Source: Ecdyonurus torrentis (Eukaryota; Arthropoda; Insecta; Ephemeroptera; Heptageniidae). Taken from it: DNA of 64,000 nt. Shown piece by piece: positions 16,044 through 29,532 of the stretch (the first letter of the stretch is position 1; each line of letters begins with the position of its first letter). The notes beneath the pieces were generated by a model that saw only the letters and a list, made by a program, of their open reading frames with translations, was not told the DNA's origin and ran no database searches. The stretch spans positions 10,082,927 to 10,146,926 of the forward strand of contig OX439127.1 of the NCBI GenBank assembly GCA_949318235.1, read 5' to 3'. The position numbers were made by a program, and so were the translations under genes.

Positions 16044-16061
16044 CTCTCTTTTTTTTTTCAG
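16014..16061 (+). repeat. Poly(T) of 30 bases continuing into a splice-acceptor-like tract
   Basis: T30 at 16014-16043 continues as CTCTC and T10, then CAG with AG at 16060-16061. This is a very strong match to an animal 3' splice site. The sequence after it is open for about 25 codons in one frame with no recognisable product. It may simply be a T-run ending in CAG by chance. Confidence 0.35.
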
Positions 16062-16932
16062 AACATATGTTTCAGATGTATTTTGCAAAGATGGATGAAT
16101 AAAAAAGAAGGAGATTTACGAAAAGGATCTTTCTTTTAGCTTCATGTTTTAAATTGTGGGCAAACAGATCACCAGTATTTATTCCACCCCTTGTGTCACA
16201 TATGTGATGTAGTAGCATAATAAATATAATATGTATTTTTTTTTCTTGCTTTCTATGCAATGTTTAAAACGAAATGGTACCCTCAAAGTCCGATAGTAAG
16301 AAACACCTGTCACCAAGCCATGCCAAAAGCAACATACTGCAACCGTCTCATCAGGTAACATAAAAGAAACATTTTATTATTTTTATTTTATTTTCTTGAC
16401 AATAAAATTCTTATCTTTTTTTTATTTGTTATGATTTATGCTTTTAGACTATTTTTATTACTAATATTAACAATTTTAGTTATTTTTAAATATTTATTTG
16501 TAGGTTTCTTCTACAAGTTAGATCGAGCCTTAAGAAGAAATATTACGTTAGCAACAGATCACAACATTTGAGTTTTCTTCCATAACAACACATGTAAAAG
16601 TTAACATCCTTTCAACAATCGGAAAAAAATCGAAACCGTTAATTAGCTTTAAATTATTGTAGATTATTACAGATTGATTTTAATAACAGATGTTAATTTA
16701 AATTTGTCAAATAATTGAATTTGCAATAATATTTTATGGCTTTGTTAATTTTATGTCATTTTTCTATGTTTAATTCAACAATATTTCAATAAATATAGAA
16801 ACCAATGTATGAACCTTTAGTGTGCTGTATATTTTTACCATATTTTTATTGCCTTATGGAATTATCATGGTGTTTATGTAGGAGCAATGCATCATTCGAG
16901 GCTTCCATCAATCTATGAAATGTATTGTTCTA

Positions 16933-16935
<3 letters not shown>

Positions 16936-16966
<31 letters not shown>
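16936..16966. repeat. (GA)n microsatellite, 31 bp
   Basis: Pure GA repeat with no higher-GC patch beside it. Confidence 0.95.
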
Positions 16967-16971
<5 letters not shown>

Positions 16972-17538
16972 AATAAATAACATGTAAATAGGGTGTACAT
17001 CTAAGAATCTGTGTGACAATTTGACACAAATTTATGCAACAAAATTCTGCATAATGCATGAAGTATTGTTTTAGCATTTTTACTGTATTGCAACAAGTAC
17101 AATTCTAATACAAAAGATAGTAAAGCTAATAATCATAAATGAATTCAGTTTTTATTATTTTTTTTTATGTACATAGCTATAAATAATTACTTCATTTTCA
17201 CTCAAGTTATACAAATTTAATAATATTTTAGATTTCAAACTGAACATTGTGATTTCTATTTATGTAAAATTTCATATTTTCTGGGCATACAACTTTATTT
17301 TATTATAGTATGTCTTCAATTTTGTATATAAGGAGGACTTGCATGCACAAGGACTTCATAATTGATTTTCAATTCCTTTCTAAAGTACAATCATCTCATT
17401 TTTTTTCTCTCCGTTTTTGCCTCTTTCTTTTCCATCTTCTCCATTCTTCTGCTTGGTCACGTCGAACCCCGATTTCAAATCGACTGCCAACCCTCCAATT
17501 ACATTGGTTTTTCCATGAAAAATGTTCTTTCATTGATT

Positions 17539-17543
<5 letters not shown>

Positions 17544-17574
<31 letters not shown>
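17544..17574. repeat. Poly(A), 31 bases
   Basis: Preceded by about 200 bases of pyrimidine-rich, somewhat higher-GC sequence (17400-17520). That could mark a plus-strand retroposed copy, but no target-site duplication was seen. Confidence 0.9.
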
Positions 17575-17578
<4 letters not shown>

Positions 17579-19541
17579 CCATCCTTCTATAGTCAAGTAC
17601 TAAATAAACCGTAAATATTTTACACCCAAAAAGTTTCCATATATTCCTTTATTTTTATTTTTTACTTTTTTTTATACTTATAAAAATAGGGAATACGTAA
17701 CCTATTTGCTATAAAGGAAAATCATAGTACTACTTTTCATACTTTACGTTTGATTCGCAAATGACATGCTTTCTTTTGAAATCATATATCAGTATGATAT
17801 TAGTTGTTGTTTTCTGTCTTTTATATATTATATCAACTTGATGAAAATAAAACTTTTTTGTTTATATAAAGAAGCTATAAAAACGTTAAAAAAATCAGAA
17901 GGGTGATATGTACATACAGTACTCGTATATACCATGCAGTACTTCATATTGCCATATAGTAAAACTATTAACATTCATAAATTTTCGAACACGATCGAAG
18001 ATAATATTTTTGTGTCATAAATCGAAATTATTTCCTCCTCCTCTATCAAATTGATTAGCACGTTTCTCCTTTAGGTATTAATTAATCGTGCTGATTGCCG
18101 CGGTAAACCCAATCGTGTAGCAATTTGTATATTTGGGAAATCACACATTTATACAAAATTCTTTAACTCAATTTGCTTAACAAAAAACTTTTCAATTTGC
18201 AAATTAATTTTGTTTCATTTTAAGTATAACCGCTGTGTTTCAATATTATAATTTTTAAATATAGAAAAAAAAAGTATATTAAATATTTCAAAATGTGTAA
18301 GCCATGCAAATAACATTAATTTTCCAAAACACATCTTAATTTATCATCGATAATTCATTACTTTTATACCTTAAACAACAAGAACATGGTGTATTATTTA
18401 AGTTTCAATCAGTTTACAATTTGAATTTTTGAAATCAGAAAGTAAAGTAATTTTTCTTAAATCTTCCATTCACACTTTCCAAAACTAATTAAATTTAAAT
18501 TGTGAAATTTGTATTAAAAAAAAAAAACGAAAAAAAAAAAAAAAAAAAAAAAAAACTCAATGGTTATAAATAATTTTATGTACTGTACAATATATTAAAA
18601 TTGTAATAAATAAACGTAATAATATATATTTTTTTAATTGATAAAAGTATAATGTAGGTTTATTGTATTTCATATGCACAAGAAACCTGCTTGTCAACTT
18701 TAAGATCGTAATGTTATATTTTATTTTACATATGTTTTAAAATTATTATGTAATACATATTATTCACTATTTTAATATTTCTTATTTCAATCATCATAAA
18801 ACCAATCATATATTATAATAAAATATCTATCATTGAGTAATTTATGATGGTTAAATAATTTAATACAAACTTTAATAAACCGTTACACTGCGGCATTATA
18901 AATTTTAATCATATTTAAATACTCTCTAAAAATGTAAATAATGATAAAAGTGAAAGGTGGTAAAAGTATAAAATATTATTTATTATATTGTTAAATAATT
19001 TGTGTTACTTGAAAAAAACTAATTCAAGTGTTATATACACTAATATTTTGAGACTATAAAGCTAGAGTTACAATACTACATATGATAATAATTATAAGTA
19101 TATCATAGTTATAATATGCTAATTTAACACGCTCGTAATGTTATGAAAGTATGGTCGCGATTACAAAGCTAATGAAAATTGATTTAATCGCATTTTCGTC
19201 CCCATCACTTTGAAGTAGAAATTTCAAAGTTTACTTATTTACTAATAAAAAGCAAGAACAAATATGTTATATAATTTTGTGTGCCATACTGTCATGTTTG
19301 CGGTATTTATACAATACTGTTTACTTAAGAAATATCATATTTATAATATTATATTTTTATGTGTGTGTGTGTGAATAAAGTTAAAATAAGTACAGGTAAA
19401 ATTTCATAATGATTACAATATATATAATATCTATATTATTTAATGAGTAATAAGAATGTATGTGTCAGACCTAATTTTTAAATTCAGGTTCAAAGCAATC
19501 TAACAAAAGGAAGGTCAAAATCAAGCTTATTGGCCTCCAGC
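17575..19541. other. AT-rich spacer, no gene
   Basis: Long stretch with only A runs at 18516-18527 and 18530-18555 and short frames. A CCGCGG-containing word at about 18097 is the only GC-rich spot. Confidence 0.6.
18530..18555. repeat. Poly(A), 26 bases
   Basis: Separated by CG from a second A12 run at 18516-18527, as if one longer tract had been interrupted. Confidence 0.93.
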
Positions 19542-19566
19542 TTTTTTTTTTTTTTTTTTTTTTTTT
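19542..19566. repeat. Poly(T), 25 bases
   Basis: Pure T run following a GGCCTCCAGC boundary. Confidence 0.94.
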
Positions 19567-19703
19567 CCTTTTGCTAAAAATATACATACTCAATTTTTTT
19601 TATCACTGTTATATATAAGATAAATAAATATATAAATTTATCTTTTTTTCTGTATATTTTTACATGTAACGTATTGTTTTTGATTATTTGGTTTTATAAC
19701 ATA

Positions 19704-19709
<6 letters not shown>

Positions 19710-19781
<72 letters not shown>
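19710..19781. repeat. (AT)n microsatellite, 72 bp
   Basis: Pure AT repeat. Confidence 0.97.
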
Positions 19782-19785
<4 letters not shown>

Positions 19786-20454
19786 TAATATGAAACCTTT
19801 ATATTATATGATGTTAAATTGTTAAAATTCGCGTGTACTGTACCTGTATAGTACAGTTACAATTAATTTATATAATAATAAACGTTGGAATGTCATGCTT
19901 TCATCGTTCAGGAAGTAACAAGAAATCACGAACAAACATAAACCTCATTTTTGTTTCTTACAAGTTATAAGGTAACGATTCATAACGTTTATTATAACTC
20001 AAAATTGGCTAGACGTGTAGAGTTTGCAATTTTACTTATATTTATAATTGTTTAGTCTTTAATTTGTGAAGAAGAATTTGAGCCAGGATATAACTGTGAT
20101 TTAAGCATACCTTTCTCTCCTTTTATTTTTGTTATTGAAAATCAAAGAATATTATTGTTTAATTATACATTATTTATATTGTTGTAACGTAAAAGGAATG
20201 TAGGTTGGAAATATATTTTCAAAAACTTTCAATATATTATATAAATAACATATCCGAGTAATATTTCATTATTTTGTATGATTACAATGACGGATATTTG
20301 GTAATAATATAATTGAAAGTACAATAAATATTCAATTTTATACTAAATGAATGTTGTCAAAAGGTATAATTAATGTAACTTTATTTACACTTTAGCAAAT
20401 TAATAATTTGCATATCCTTGTATTTCTAGAGAGAGAGAGAGAGAGATAAAAAAA

Positions 20455-20640
20455 TGCAGCTATAAAATCGTTCCGCAGTGGTGGTGTTGTTTGTAAACAA
20501 AAGAAGTGAGTGCAGGCGGCTTGTGGCTGGCTGCCGGCGTTGCCGTAGAGAAATCAGGTCTCTTTGCCTGTCAACTCAAGCATCTGACCTAAATCCAAGC
20601 TTGGCTGCTTCCAGTTGCATTGCACCACAAAAAAAAGTAA
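20455..20640 (+). other. Higher-GC patch beside a short (GA)n, ending A-rich
   Basis: A short GA tract (20430-20446) precedes about 160 bases of GC-rich sequence (GGCTGGCTGCCGGCG and CATTGCACCACA words) that then runs into A-rich sequence with AATAAAA. The A-rich end could be a retroposon tail. No tRNA-type B box was found, so I cannot call it a SINE. Confidence 0.3.
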
Positions 20641-20954
20641 TAATAATTATAAAAAAATAACAACAATAAAATACCTGGAGATAATATTTATTTTTATTAT
20701 TATTTTTTTCTCTCTCTATTTAATTTATAACATAATATTTTTCTTTTATTAAGCTTTGAAATCTCTCAGGCAAACGTCAACGATGATTTACATTTAATAG
20801 TTTTTTTTCCTGTTTGCACGATTATGATACTGTTACACTTTATTTTGTATTTGTTCGTCATATATAAAAAACAATACCACTTATGGGTATGTCTTTTAAT
20901 TTTCCATAACATCTGTGTATAATTTTATTTCACTTACCCGAGAGTAAGAATACT

Positions 20955-20988
20955 GAGGACATTGTAGTATATAGATGGATTGTATCTC

Positions 20989-21026
<38 letters not shown>

Positions 21027-21323
21027 TGGAAATTTTATGATGCCATTTGAAATTTAATTGTAACAGCTACCTATGATAAAATTTTGAAAACCCGTGACCA
21101 TCAGATAAGAGAGAAAATACTTATTGAAATTAACATGGGGTCTTATGGGACTAACACTTGAAAAGAATCATAATTTTAAATCTAGCATGGTGACCCCCCA
21201 ATTTTTGTTTTTACATTTTTGAAGATACCATATCCTAATGTATCACTGTGCAAAATTTCAGATTTTTCTTTCTTTACAATTTTTTAGTCAGATCCCGCAG
21301 TACCTCATGATTTCCTGCCTTAA
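20955..21323 (+). mobile_element. MITE family F3, copy 1 (about 370 bp)
   Basis: The body closely matches 31498-31836 in the same direction, with shared words such as ACCATCAGATAAGAGAGAAA, TCTTATGGGACTAA and GTGACCCCC. The right end finishes ...CCTTAA as in the other copies; the left end is decayed. It contains a 29-base A run at 20996-21024 that copy 2 lacks. Confidence 0.75.
20996..21024. repeat. Poly(A), 29 bases, inside F3 copy 1
   Basis: The related copy at 31498 has only an A-rich stretch broken by C and T here. The run therefore seems to have expanded in place rather than being a retroposon tail. Confidence 0.8.
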
Positions 21324-21356
21324 TTGTAATCACGTAATTGCTAAAACCACTTAGCT

Positions 21357-21675
21357 AAAACCTAATGTTTTCATTCATGTTAAAGTCGACGCCATAAGTG
21401 AGCGCTAAATGACATTGGGCCAGTATAGGAAAATTACTCATTTTGCCAGTTTATAAAAATACTTTACAATATTTTTGAGAGCATTGATGTTGTTAACAGG
21501 TTGAATTAGTACCTCAGGCCTCATGTATGGAAGAAAAATAATAATGACCAAAAAATAGCTCATTTTTCAAACAAAATAGCCAAAAACTACGTTCGTCCTA
21601 TGCTGAGCAATGTTATTCATTGCTCAAGAAGAGCATCGAAAAGCACTCAGAATGACGTCATGCGTACACCCTATA
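21357..21675 (-). mobile_element. MITE family F2, copy C (about 319 bp)
   Basis: Reverse-oriented relative to the copies at 5965 and 7234. It ends on the right with GCGTACACCCTATA, the intact inverted-repeat terminus preceded by TGACGTCA at 21655-21662. The left terminus is diverged. It sits 33 bases right of F3 copy 1. Confidence 0.75.
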
Positions 21676-21801
21676 ATAACATATTATGAAATCTTCATTA
21701 CAACCTTAAACCTGAATATAATAGAAATTTGTATACTTAGATATTCCCAATTAATTTTTAATAAGCTCCATTAACTTTTTCATATATATATATATATATA
21801 T

Positions 21802-23361
21802 CAGTGGCGTAGCCAGGATTTTACCACAGGGGGGGTTTGGGTTAAAAACAGATGGGGCGAAGCCCCCAAAAGCCCGCCGCAGGCGCGAATTTTTTTGAGG
21901 CCACGCCCCTTTTTTGGATGCAATTTATGTATTTATTATGCTTTTAATTTTAAATGATGTAAAATTGAAGTTTGTAGATTTTGACGTGTTAAAATGTGAA
22001 TTTGCTTCTGCCAATACAAAATTAAAACTGCTATTTTATTTTATTTTAGAGACCAATACTTGATATTTACTATTAAGTCAATTTTGAATGGAACTATCGA
22101 GTGGTAGCACAATATAACACAATATGGCCAGCAAAAAAAAAGTATTAAAATGGAGAGAAAAACTAAATATAATGCCTAAGCCACCCTGATCAAGCAATGC
22201 GGATCTTGCATTATACCAATGTTTTGAAGCTCAAAATATTTTTAAGGGTGCAATTTTTTTTAAAGAAATCTATAAAATAAAAAAATTAGTATAAAATTTA
22301 CTAAAAGTTATGAATTGCTGTATTCACTGTATTTCATTTTAGCACTGTATTTACGCAGCCCACAGTACGTAAAACACCTGATGACCGCAACCCGAAGTAC
22401 CGCAAGGAAATAAAAAACTTGCACAACTTTAGAATGAAATGCAACACTAAAATTGCAAGTTATTCATTTCATTAATTTCAGTACATACAAACCTAAAATA
22501 TTTATCATTAAACTTTACTGACAGAAAATAATTCCATTAATTGTTATTAAAATATTATTTCAGGACTACAAAATTATAAACTTAAAATTTAAAATAATTT
22601 TGAGCTTCAAATCATTTTTGGAACGCAATACTTTTTTTTTTTAATGTAGAATTTGCCGTATTTTACACTTTAGTTTTTCTGATTTGTCTATAATGTTTTT
22701 TTATTTTTTTATTTTGAAGTTCAAAAGTACCATCAAATTATTCATTGTTTTACAATAAAAGGAAAAAACAATCAAAATTAAAGTCAATGTCAGCAACTCT
22801 AATACGCAATTTTTGCAATACCAATTTTACTTCTATTTAGTTTTTCTTTCTGAAATTGGCTTATTGGCTAAATATCATCGAATATGGACCAGTGTAAACT
22901 TAATATATTTTGAAAGCTTCCTTATAGTTTGAAAGTTTTGTTTCTGTGAACGCCTTTAAAATCACGTCGTTAATTTATTTTTATTACCTATTCTATGCTA
23001 GAAAACTGTGTCGTGTTTACTTATACTGTATATAATTTTTTTTCACGGAAAACCGAAATTTTACCAATTTTAATGTAAGATCTAGCTAATTGTTTTGTTT
23101 GGTTAGTACTACAAAATATTTGGTACCTTTAAGGCTAATATAGTGTCTACCGCTGTACTAATGTATCAGTATGAAGAAGTAAAATTAGTAAATAAAATTA
23201 AATATATTCAATATTCGAGCGAAGCGAGAAAATTTTGAAGATTTTTTCTCCTAAAATGCTATTTTTCTTGCAACATTTTGGTTCAATTTTTATTTTTTTA
23301 TATCTTTTCCAAATCCACAGGGGGGGTTTGAACCCCCAAAACCTCCCCCCTGGCTACGCCA

Positions 23362-23364
<3 letters not shown>
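21802..23364 (+). mobile_element. hAT-like DNA transposon, non-autonomous (1,563 bp)
   Basis: The ends are perfect 16-bp inverted repeats: CAGTGGCGTAGCCAGG at 21802-21817 and its complement at 23349-23364. Termini beginning CAGTGGCG are typical of hAT elements. Both flanks read ATATATAT, which fits the 8-bp hAT target-site duplication but is uninformative because the site is an (AT)n tract. Just inside the ends lie a 16-bp direct repeat (CCACAGGGGGGGTTTG at 21824-21839 and 23315-23330), a GGGGC-GAA-GCCCC stem at 21854-21866 and a GGGGGTT-TG-AACCCCC stem at 23322-23337. No transposase frame survives inside, so it would need a partner's enzyme. Confidence 0.8.

Positions 23365-23404
<40 letters not shown>
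23365..23404. repeat. (AT)n microsatellite, right half of a split tract
   Basis: With 21782-21801 it forms one AT tract into which the hAT-like element inserted. Confidence 0.9.
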
Positions 23405-23407
<3 letters not shown>

Positions 23408-23933
23408 CCTATATTTGATATAAATTTCTTGAAAAGTTAATGTTCTCAATCATTGAAGTTTGCTGCAATGATCGGAATCACTAATTGTCACGTATGGCGT
23501 CTTAAAAGTTTAAGAATTGGAAAACAATACATTGAAAATTAAAATACTGCTCTCTGGTGCACACTCTCTAAAATATCTATTTAGAAACTTTTTTTTTTCC
23601 TTCTTCCTTTCACGACTTAACAGAAAGTAAGAGTGCAAGAGCGTATCTCAATATTTTTGTAACAACATAACCTTACAGTAAGAGAAATTGTTATTGAAAT
23701 TAAATACCCAGATTTAAATACGTTTTTTTTTTCTTCTTTTTAATTTCATCATGAAACGTGTTTGTATTATGAAATATTACTATTTAAACTAAAGCTCAAT
23801 AAATATAATATAAAAATAGATAATAATTATAAAAAAATAAACTATAGAATGTTTTATTTCTCCACTCGTAACTAGAAATATGTGAACAAAATCTGGATTA
23901 CATTTATGTATTATAAATGGGGTTTTCTCATAG

Positions 23934-24830
23934 AAAAAAAAAAAAAAAAAAAAAAAAGATAATGCGAGATGACGTAATTTAAAAGTCTCCGCTAGAAACT
24001 ACGTAGTTGAATAGTATAATGTTGGCCATGCGTCATGATATTTAGCCCAAACCGCTCTCAACTACTTCAAGCAAACTTAATAATTATAGACTATTTACTG
24101 TTTATTTTTGGAATCATATGATAATTTTTCATTCATTTAATTCAATTTTCAAGAAATTTATAAGTATAATTAAATTATTACATCTATTTACTTATTTATT
24201 TATCCCTAGAATGGAAAAAAAAAAAAAAAAAGAGTTGTTAACGTGGTCTATGAAAATAACATTGCGGAACCTTTTTTTTTTATATATTTTTATACTGATT
24301 TTATCACGCGTATATAAATTTTAAGACAAAAACTATTAGATCACCACTGTTTGTTACTGCACTTTCTAATTGAATTCGTCAAGTTTTGAAGCTGGCAATT
24401 AGGACAGGTATAGCGGCCTCATGCAGGCGGCATGTTCTGTAAGCAGGTTGAGTAAAGGATGGAGACTTAACACCGGTGACACAAACTGCATTACCGTGCT
24501 TATTCTTACTTTGCGGAAGCTTTGTACACTTTTTTTTTTTTTTTTTTTTTTTGATCTAATGAATATACTGTAACTAAGGCTTATTTAAATTCTTGTCATT
24601 GTATAGTATTTTTTTTTTTTTTTTTTTTTACAAAGTCTTTAATTAATTATTTACTCTGTAAATTAGATTAAACTGTCTTCATCTCGAACGACCATTTGTA
24701 TTACAAAATACAAGGTAAAAAAAATCCCTGTATTGCATTATAAATAAATAAATAAAATAAATAAATAAATTTTCATCAGCATGCATGTATTAATGAGTAA
24801 CGTTTTAAAATTTGAAATGTGTATCGAGTT

Positions 24831-24867
<37 letters not shown>
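23934..24867. repeat. Cluster of A and T homopolymers
   Basis: Runs at 23934-23957 (A24), 24215-24231 (A17), 24530-24552 (T23), 24609-24629 (T21) and 24835-24867 (A33), plus an AAAT-type repeat at 24741-24770. Between 24350 and 24520 is a small higher-GC patch with no frame. Confidence 0.85.
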
Positions 24868-24869
<2 letters not shown>

Positions 24870-25255
24870 AAAGAAAAGACGATGCAAAGAAAGCATTGTC
24901 AATTTTTACTTCGACCACTTACTTAAAATTTGTAAAGACAGACAAATTCTCACATCATGAATATCTGATGAGACACGCCTTTTTCAAAGAATAACCAAGT
25001 GGGTGTGTCTGTAAATACAGAACTTATAGCAAAAGTTAGTTTTTACTTAATAATAACTGTCACAAAACTTTAAATTGCTACGTAGAAAACACTCCTGACG
25101 AGTGACAACAGAATAGTAATGAATCTGACCTAGATATTGTAGTGCATTATGTTTACAAAATAAATTTTAATATATATTTATTTTATTTTAATATACAATT
25201 ATATCACAAAAATTGTAGCGTTATGGAAAACGGAAATATCATGCTCTCATTTTGT

Positions 25256-25259
<4 letters not shown>

Positions 25260-25286
<27 letters not shown>
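25260..25286. repeat. Poly(T), 27 bases
   Basis: Pure T run, about 40 bases before a TACTGTACATGTACTGTACA palindrome-like word. Confidence 0.95.
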
Positions 25287-25288
<2 letters not shown>

Positions 25289-25583
25289 TGTACGTCATTC
25301 ATATACCTTATCAGCTAGTTGCTAATATACTGTACATGTACTGTACAGTATATTGGGCTGGGTCACGGTCCGGAAGGATACATTATTTAAAACTTACTTA
25401 ACAACTCGGCTTATGTCATATTTTACTTGCGAGGATCATCATAGGCCAAAGGATTTAGTAACTAATAAGTTAAAAAAAGTATATATTAAAATTAATTATT
25501 ATATAATTACACAATTAAAAATTGGCAAATAAATTGTAGTTTGAAATCAATTTCTTCAATTTTAATACAAATGTAATAAAATG

Positions 25584-25584
25584 A

Positions 25585-25644
<60 letters not shown>
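25584..25644. repeat. (GA)n microsatellite, 61 bp
   Basis: One GGGA slip at the left end, otherwise pure. Confidence 0.97.
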
Positions 25645-25648
<4 letters not shown>

Positions 25649-25869
25649 ACCTGACCACCTGAGAGAATCACTATATCGAAAAAACAACAACAAACTTTCT
25701 GATTCATATTATATATACATATAATCTCTTTTGAATAACAAAATTATGAATCAATAATAGTAGTTATATTTTCTTTTCATATTAAATTAATAAATCTACA
25801 AGTTTGTATAACAGAAGTACTGAAACTTTATACTTGATTTAGTTTCATAAAAAATATACTTCATCACCT

Positions 25870-25872
<3 letters not shown>

Positions 25873-25903
<31 letters not shown>
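25873..25903. repeat. Poly(T), 31 bases
   Basis: Pure T run, followed by GTAAGC. Confidence 0.95.
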
Positions 25904-25904
<1 letters not shown>

Positions 25905-26019
25905 TAAGCAACAAGTTTTTAGTCTTATATAGGACCGAGTAAAATCATTAAGTATGTCTTTCACTTCCTTGCTCTTTTATCCTTCCCACATTTGTATACT
26001 GTTGGCACATTAGCAAGGT

Positions 26020-26190
26020 GATATTGGCCTAGGTTCACGCATTTAGCTTACAGCAACAGACAGTGAGTAGAGTGAGTGAGTTAAGCGAGAGTTAGTCAGT
26101 CAACAAACAGTCACAAAGCAAGCATGTTGGCTGGCTGGCTTACTTACTTGCTTCACGCCGACCTAACCTCAGCCTTGCCCTTTACATAAC
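26020..26190. other. Higher-GC patch with short tetranucleotide echoes
   Basis: It contains repeated GAGT, GTCA, GGCT and TTAC tetramers (for example GGCTGGCTGGCT and TTACTTACTTGC). No frame or family is recognised. A short ATTC run follows at about 26222-26238. Confidence 0.35.
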
Positions 26191-26575
26191 AACTCTCATA
26201 TCGCAATATTATTTTCTTTCTTTCATTCATTCATTCATTACAATATTAAAAAAACAAAATAAAAATTAAAAAAACTAACTTTCCAACTATGATTCAATAC
26301 ATTTTAAATTAGAAAATTGTATGTATGTGTATATATATACATATACAATATTATATATATTATATATATATTATTATAATATAAAATTAGCATATTTGTA
26401 TTCATAATTATTTAAATATTTACAAATCTAAGTACCTATTAGGTCCAGATTGTACATACGTACTGTATTAAAACTTTGCTATATTTCAAAGTTACTTTTG
26501 ATATCAATGTCATTGTTACGTGATAATTAATATTGTACTTCCGTCACATTACAAATTTATTTTTTGATAAACGAG

Positions 26576-26695
<120 letters not shown>

Positions 26696-26841
26696 AGGGG
26701 AGCATTTTGTTTTTCCTCATAGTTTCATCATTAATGAGTTTGGAAATGCAACACTAATGTATCCGGTTCAATTGATAATTATAAGAACTAATAAATCTGA
26801 ATGTCAAAAAATAAAACAAAATTTTATCTATTGAAACAGAG

Positions 26842-27721
26842 TGAGAGAGAGAGAGAGAGAATAAACTGATTAATATAATTTTTATGCAATATTTCAAAGT
26901 TATAATAAATATAAATTTAATAAAACTAAACTATGTTGTAAAGATACAAAACAAGTTGCATAACCAAATAACTATTGACGTCAATGAGTATAATGAGCGG
27001 AAATAAAGTGGAAAAAAATAACAATAAAAAAGCAAAATATGTCTATGTGGTTTATAACTGATTGCACACACAAACACACACAAAAACACACATACGAATT
27101 TTTAATTCGTTTACCAAAAATAATGTTATTATTATAAATTTGTTTGTATCTTATTTTTATTAAGAATTATATTGATATTTAATTTAATGCGTATTACTTA
27201 TTTGATAGCAAAATCAGAAACTGCAGCTTGTCCTTCTCATCGATAATGCTTTAAAATCATGCATTATTAAAAATGTGTCAATAAGAGATCTTGAAAACGT
27301 GATGATAAAAGATAATATCATTATTAATTCTTTAAAGTTGTTAAAGATAATCAATGTCTATATAAATCACACCAGATATGAGTGTAACTTAAATGTTTCT
27401 TAAAATAAAAGTTATATTATTTATTCTTACGTAGAAGATTCATATCTATTAAAAAATGATTGCTGCATGCTAAAAAAAAAAAAAGTATATTTAAGGAAAT
27501 TTTTAATGTATATGTAATTTTGTGCGATAATACTTTGTGTATGGTAGCATTTTTGTTAATGATTTTTTTTACATACTTCACTATTATTATTTACATTGAT
27601 ATTTAATTAGCTATGATATAATTTGATGTATATAATATAAATATTACGTAGACCAGTCGATAAGACCTTGATTAGATGGTGCATTTTGATTTAAATCAAC
27701 AACTAAAAAATACATTTTATG
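26842..27721. other. AT-rich spacer with short GA tract
   Basis: A GA tract of about 19 bp at 26842-26860 and an imperfect CA stretch at 27064-27092. Nothing else is visible. Confidence 0.5.
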
Positions 27722-27942
27722 ATTCATTCATTCATTCATTCATTCATTCATTCATTCATTCATTCATTCATTCATTCATTCATTCATTCATTCATTCATT
27801 CATTCATTCATTCATTCATTCATTCATTCATTCATTCATTCATTCATTCATTCATTCATTCATTCATTCATTCATTCATTCATTCATTCATTCATTCATT
27901 CATTCATTCATTCATTCATTCATTCATTCATTCATTCATTCA
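27722..27942. repeat. (ATTC)n tetranucleotide array, 221 bp
   Basis: About 55 uninterrupted units with no visible base change. Because four is not a multiple of three and the unit has no stop in this direction, it reads as a Ile-His-Ser-Phe repeat in every plus frame. Those frames are products of the array, not a gene. Confidence 0.98.
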
Positions 27943-28620
27943 ACTTTTTTTTTTTCACAATTTGTTTTGAAACTTAAAAATGTTATAATAATAAACAACA
28001 ATCTTGAATTCCTACAAAAGTGACATTATTTTTCATTTGATTTATTGTTGTTTCCCGTACATTTTCATGGTTTTTCCCTATTTACCGGACCCAAGAAAAA
28101 TTATCATTCCCTCATGATGAGAAAAAAATAATATTAAAAATTCATTCATATTTCAATTTACTGAATAAAAAAAACATGTTAAATATCATATAAAGTATAA
28201 GAAATATAAAAATAGTTTTAAATTTAATTGAAATAAATGTTATCCTTTACCGGTCTTTTTTTTAAACTCAATATGATATAACAGTTATATCACAATGGAC
28301 CATGTCAGTCAGATAAGTTAAAGAGGGCGGGGCTGTTTCCTATATACAATCAAGTCATATAATAGAGCAGTAGGTCCTATAAAATGCAGTGTGGCAGTGG
28401 TATAAATACACAGAATACGTACACCAGAGAGTACCTACATCTACCGCATGTATTCCTTGACATACTTTTCTAGGCACACCCACGTTATATTTTAATCCAA
28501 TTTTTATATAATATAATATAAAAATAAAACAAACCGCCCTCACTTGAACGAACAAACCACATGAACATGATTTAATTATTATATAAACCCACACACCAAA
28601 CAACAGCACTCTTTGTTGTA

Positions 28621-29475
<855 letters not shown>

Positions 29476-29530
<55 letters not shown>
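29476..29530. repeat. (GA)n microsatellite, 55 bp
   Basis: Pure GA, with a small higher-GC patch immediately to its left and a purine-rich right flank. Confidence 0.97.

Positions 29531-29532
<2 letters not shown>

Noticed and set aside
17455..17500. Possible tRNA T-arm (GGGGTTCGAC on the minus strand)
   Set aside because: The bases around it do not pair into a T-stem and no acceptor or anticodon arm can be drawn.
27722..27942. CRISPR-like or satellite array
   Set aside because: The array is a 4-bp unit with no spacers, and no cas genes or longer tandem units exist in the window.
27676..28023. 115-codon Ile-His-Ser-Phe repeat protein
   Set aside because: Produced by the (ATTC)n array; all plus frames give the same repeat, and the flanks have no coding character.
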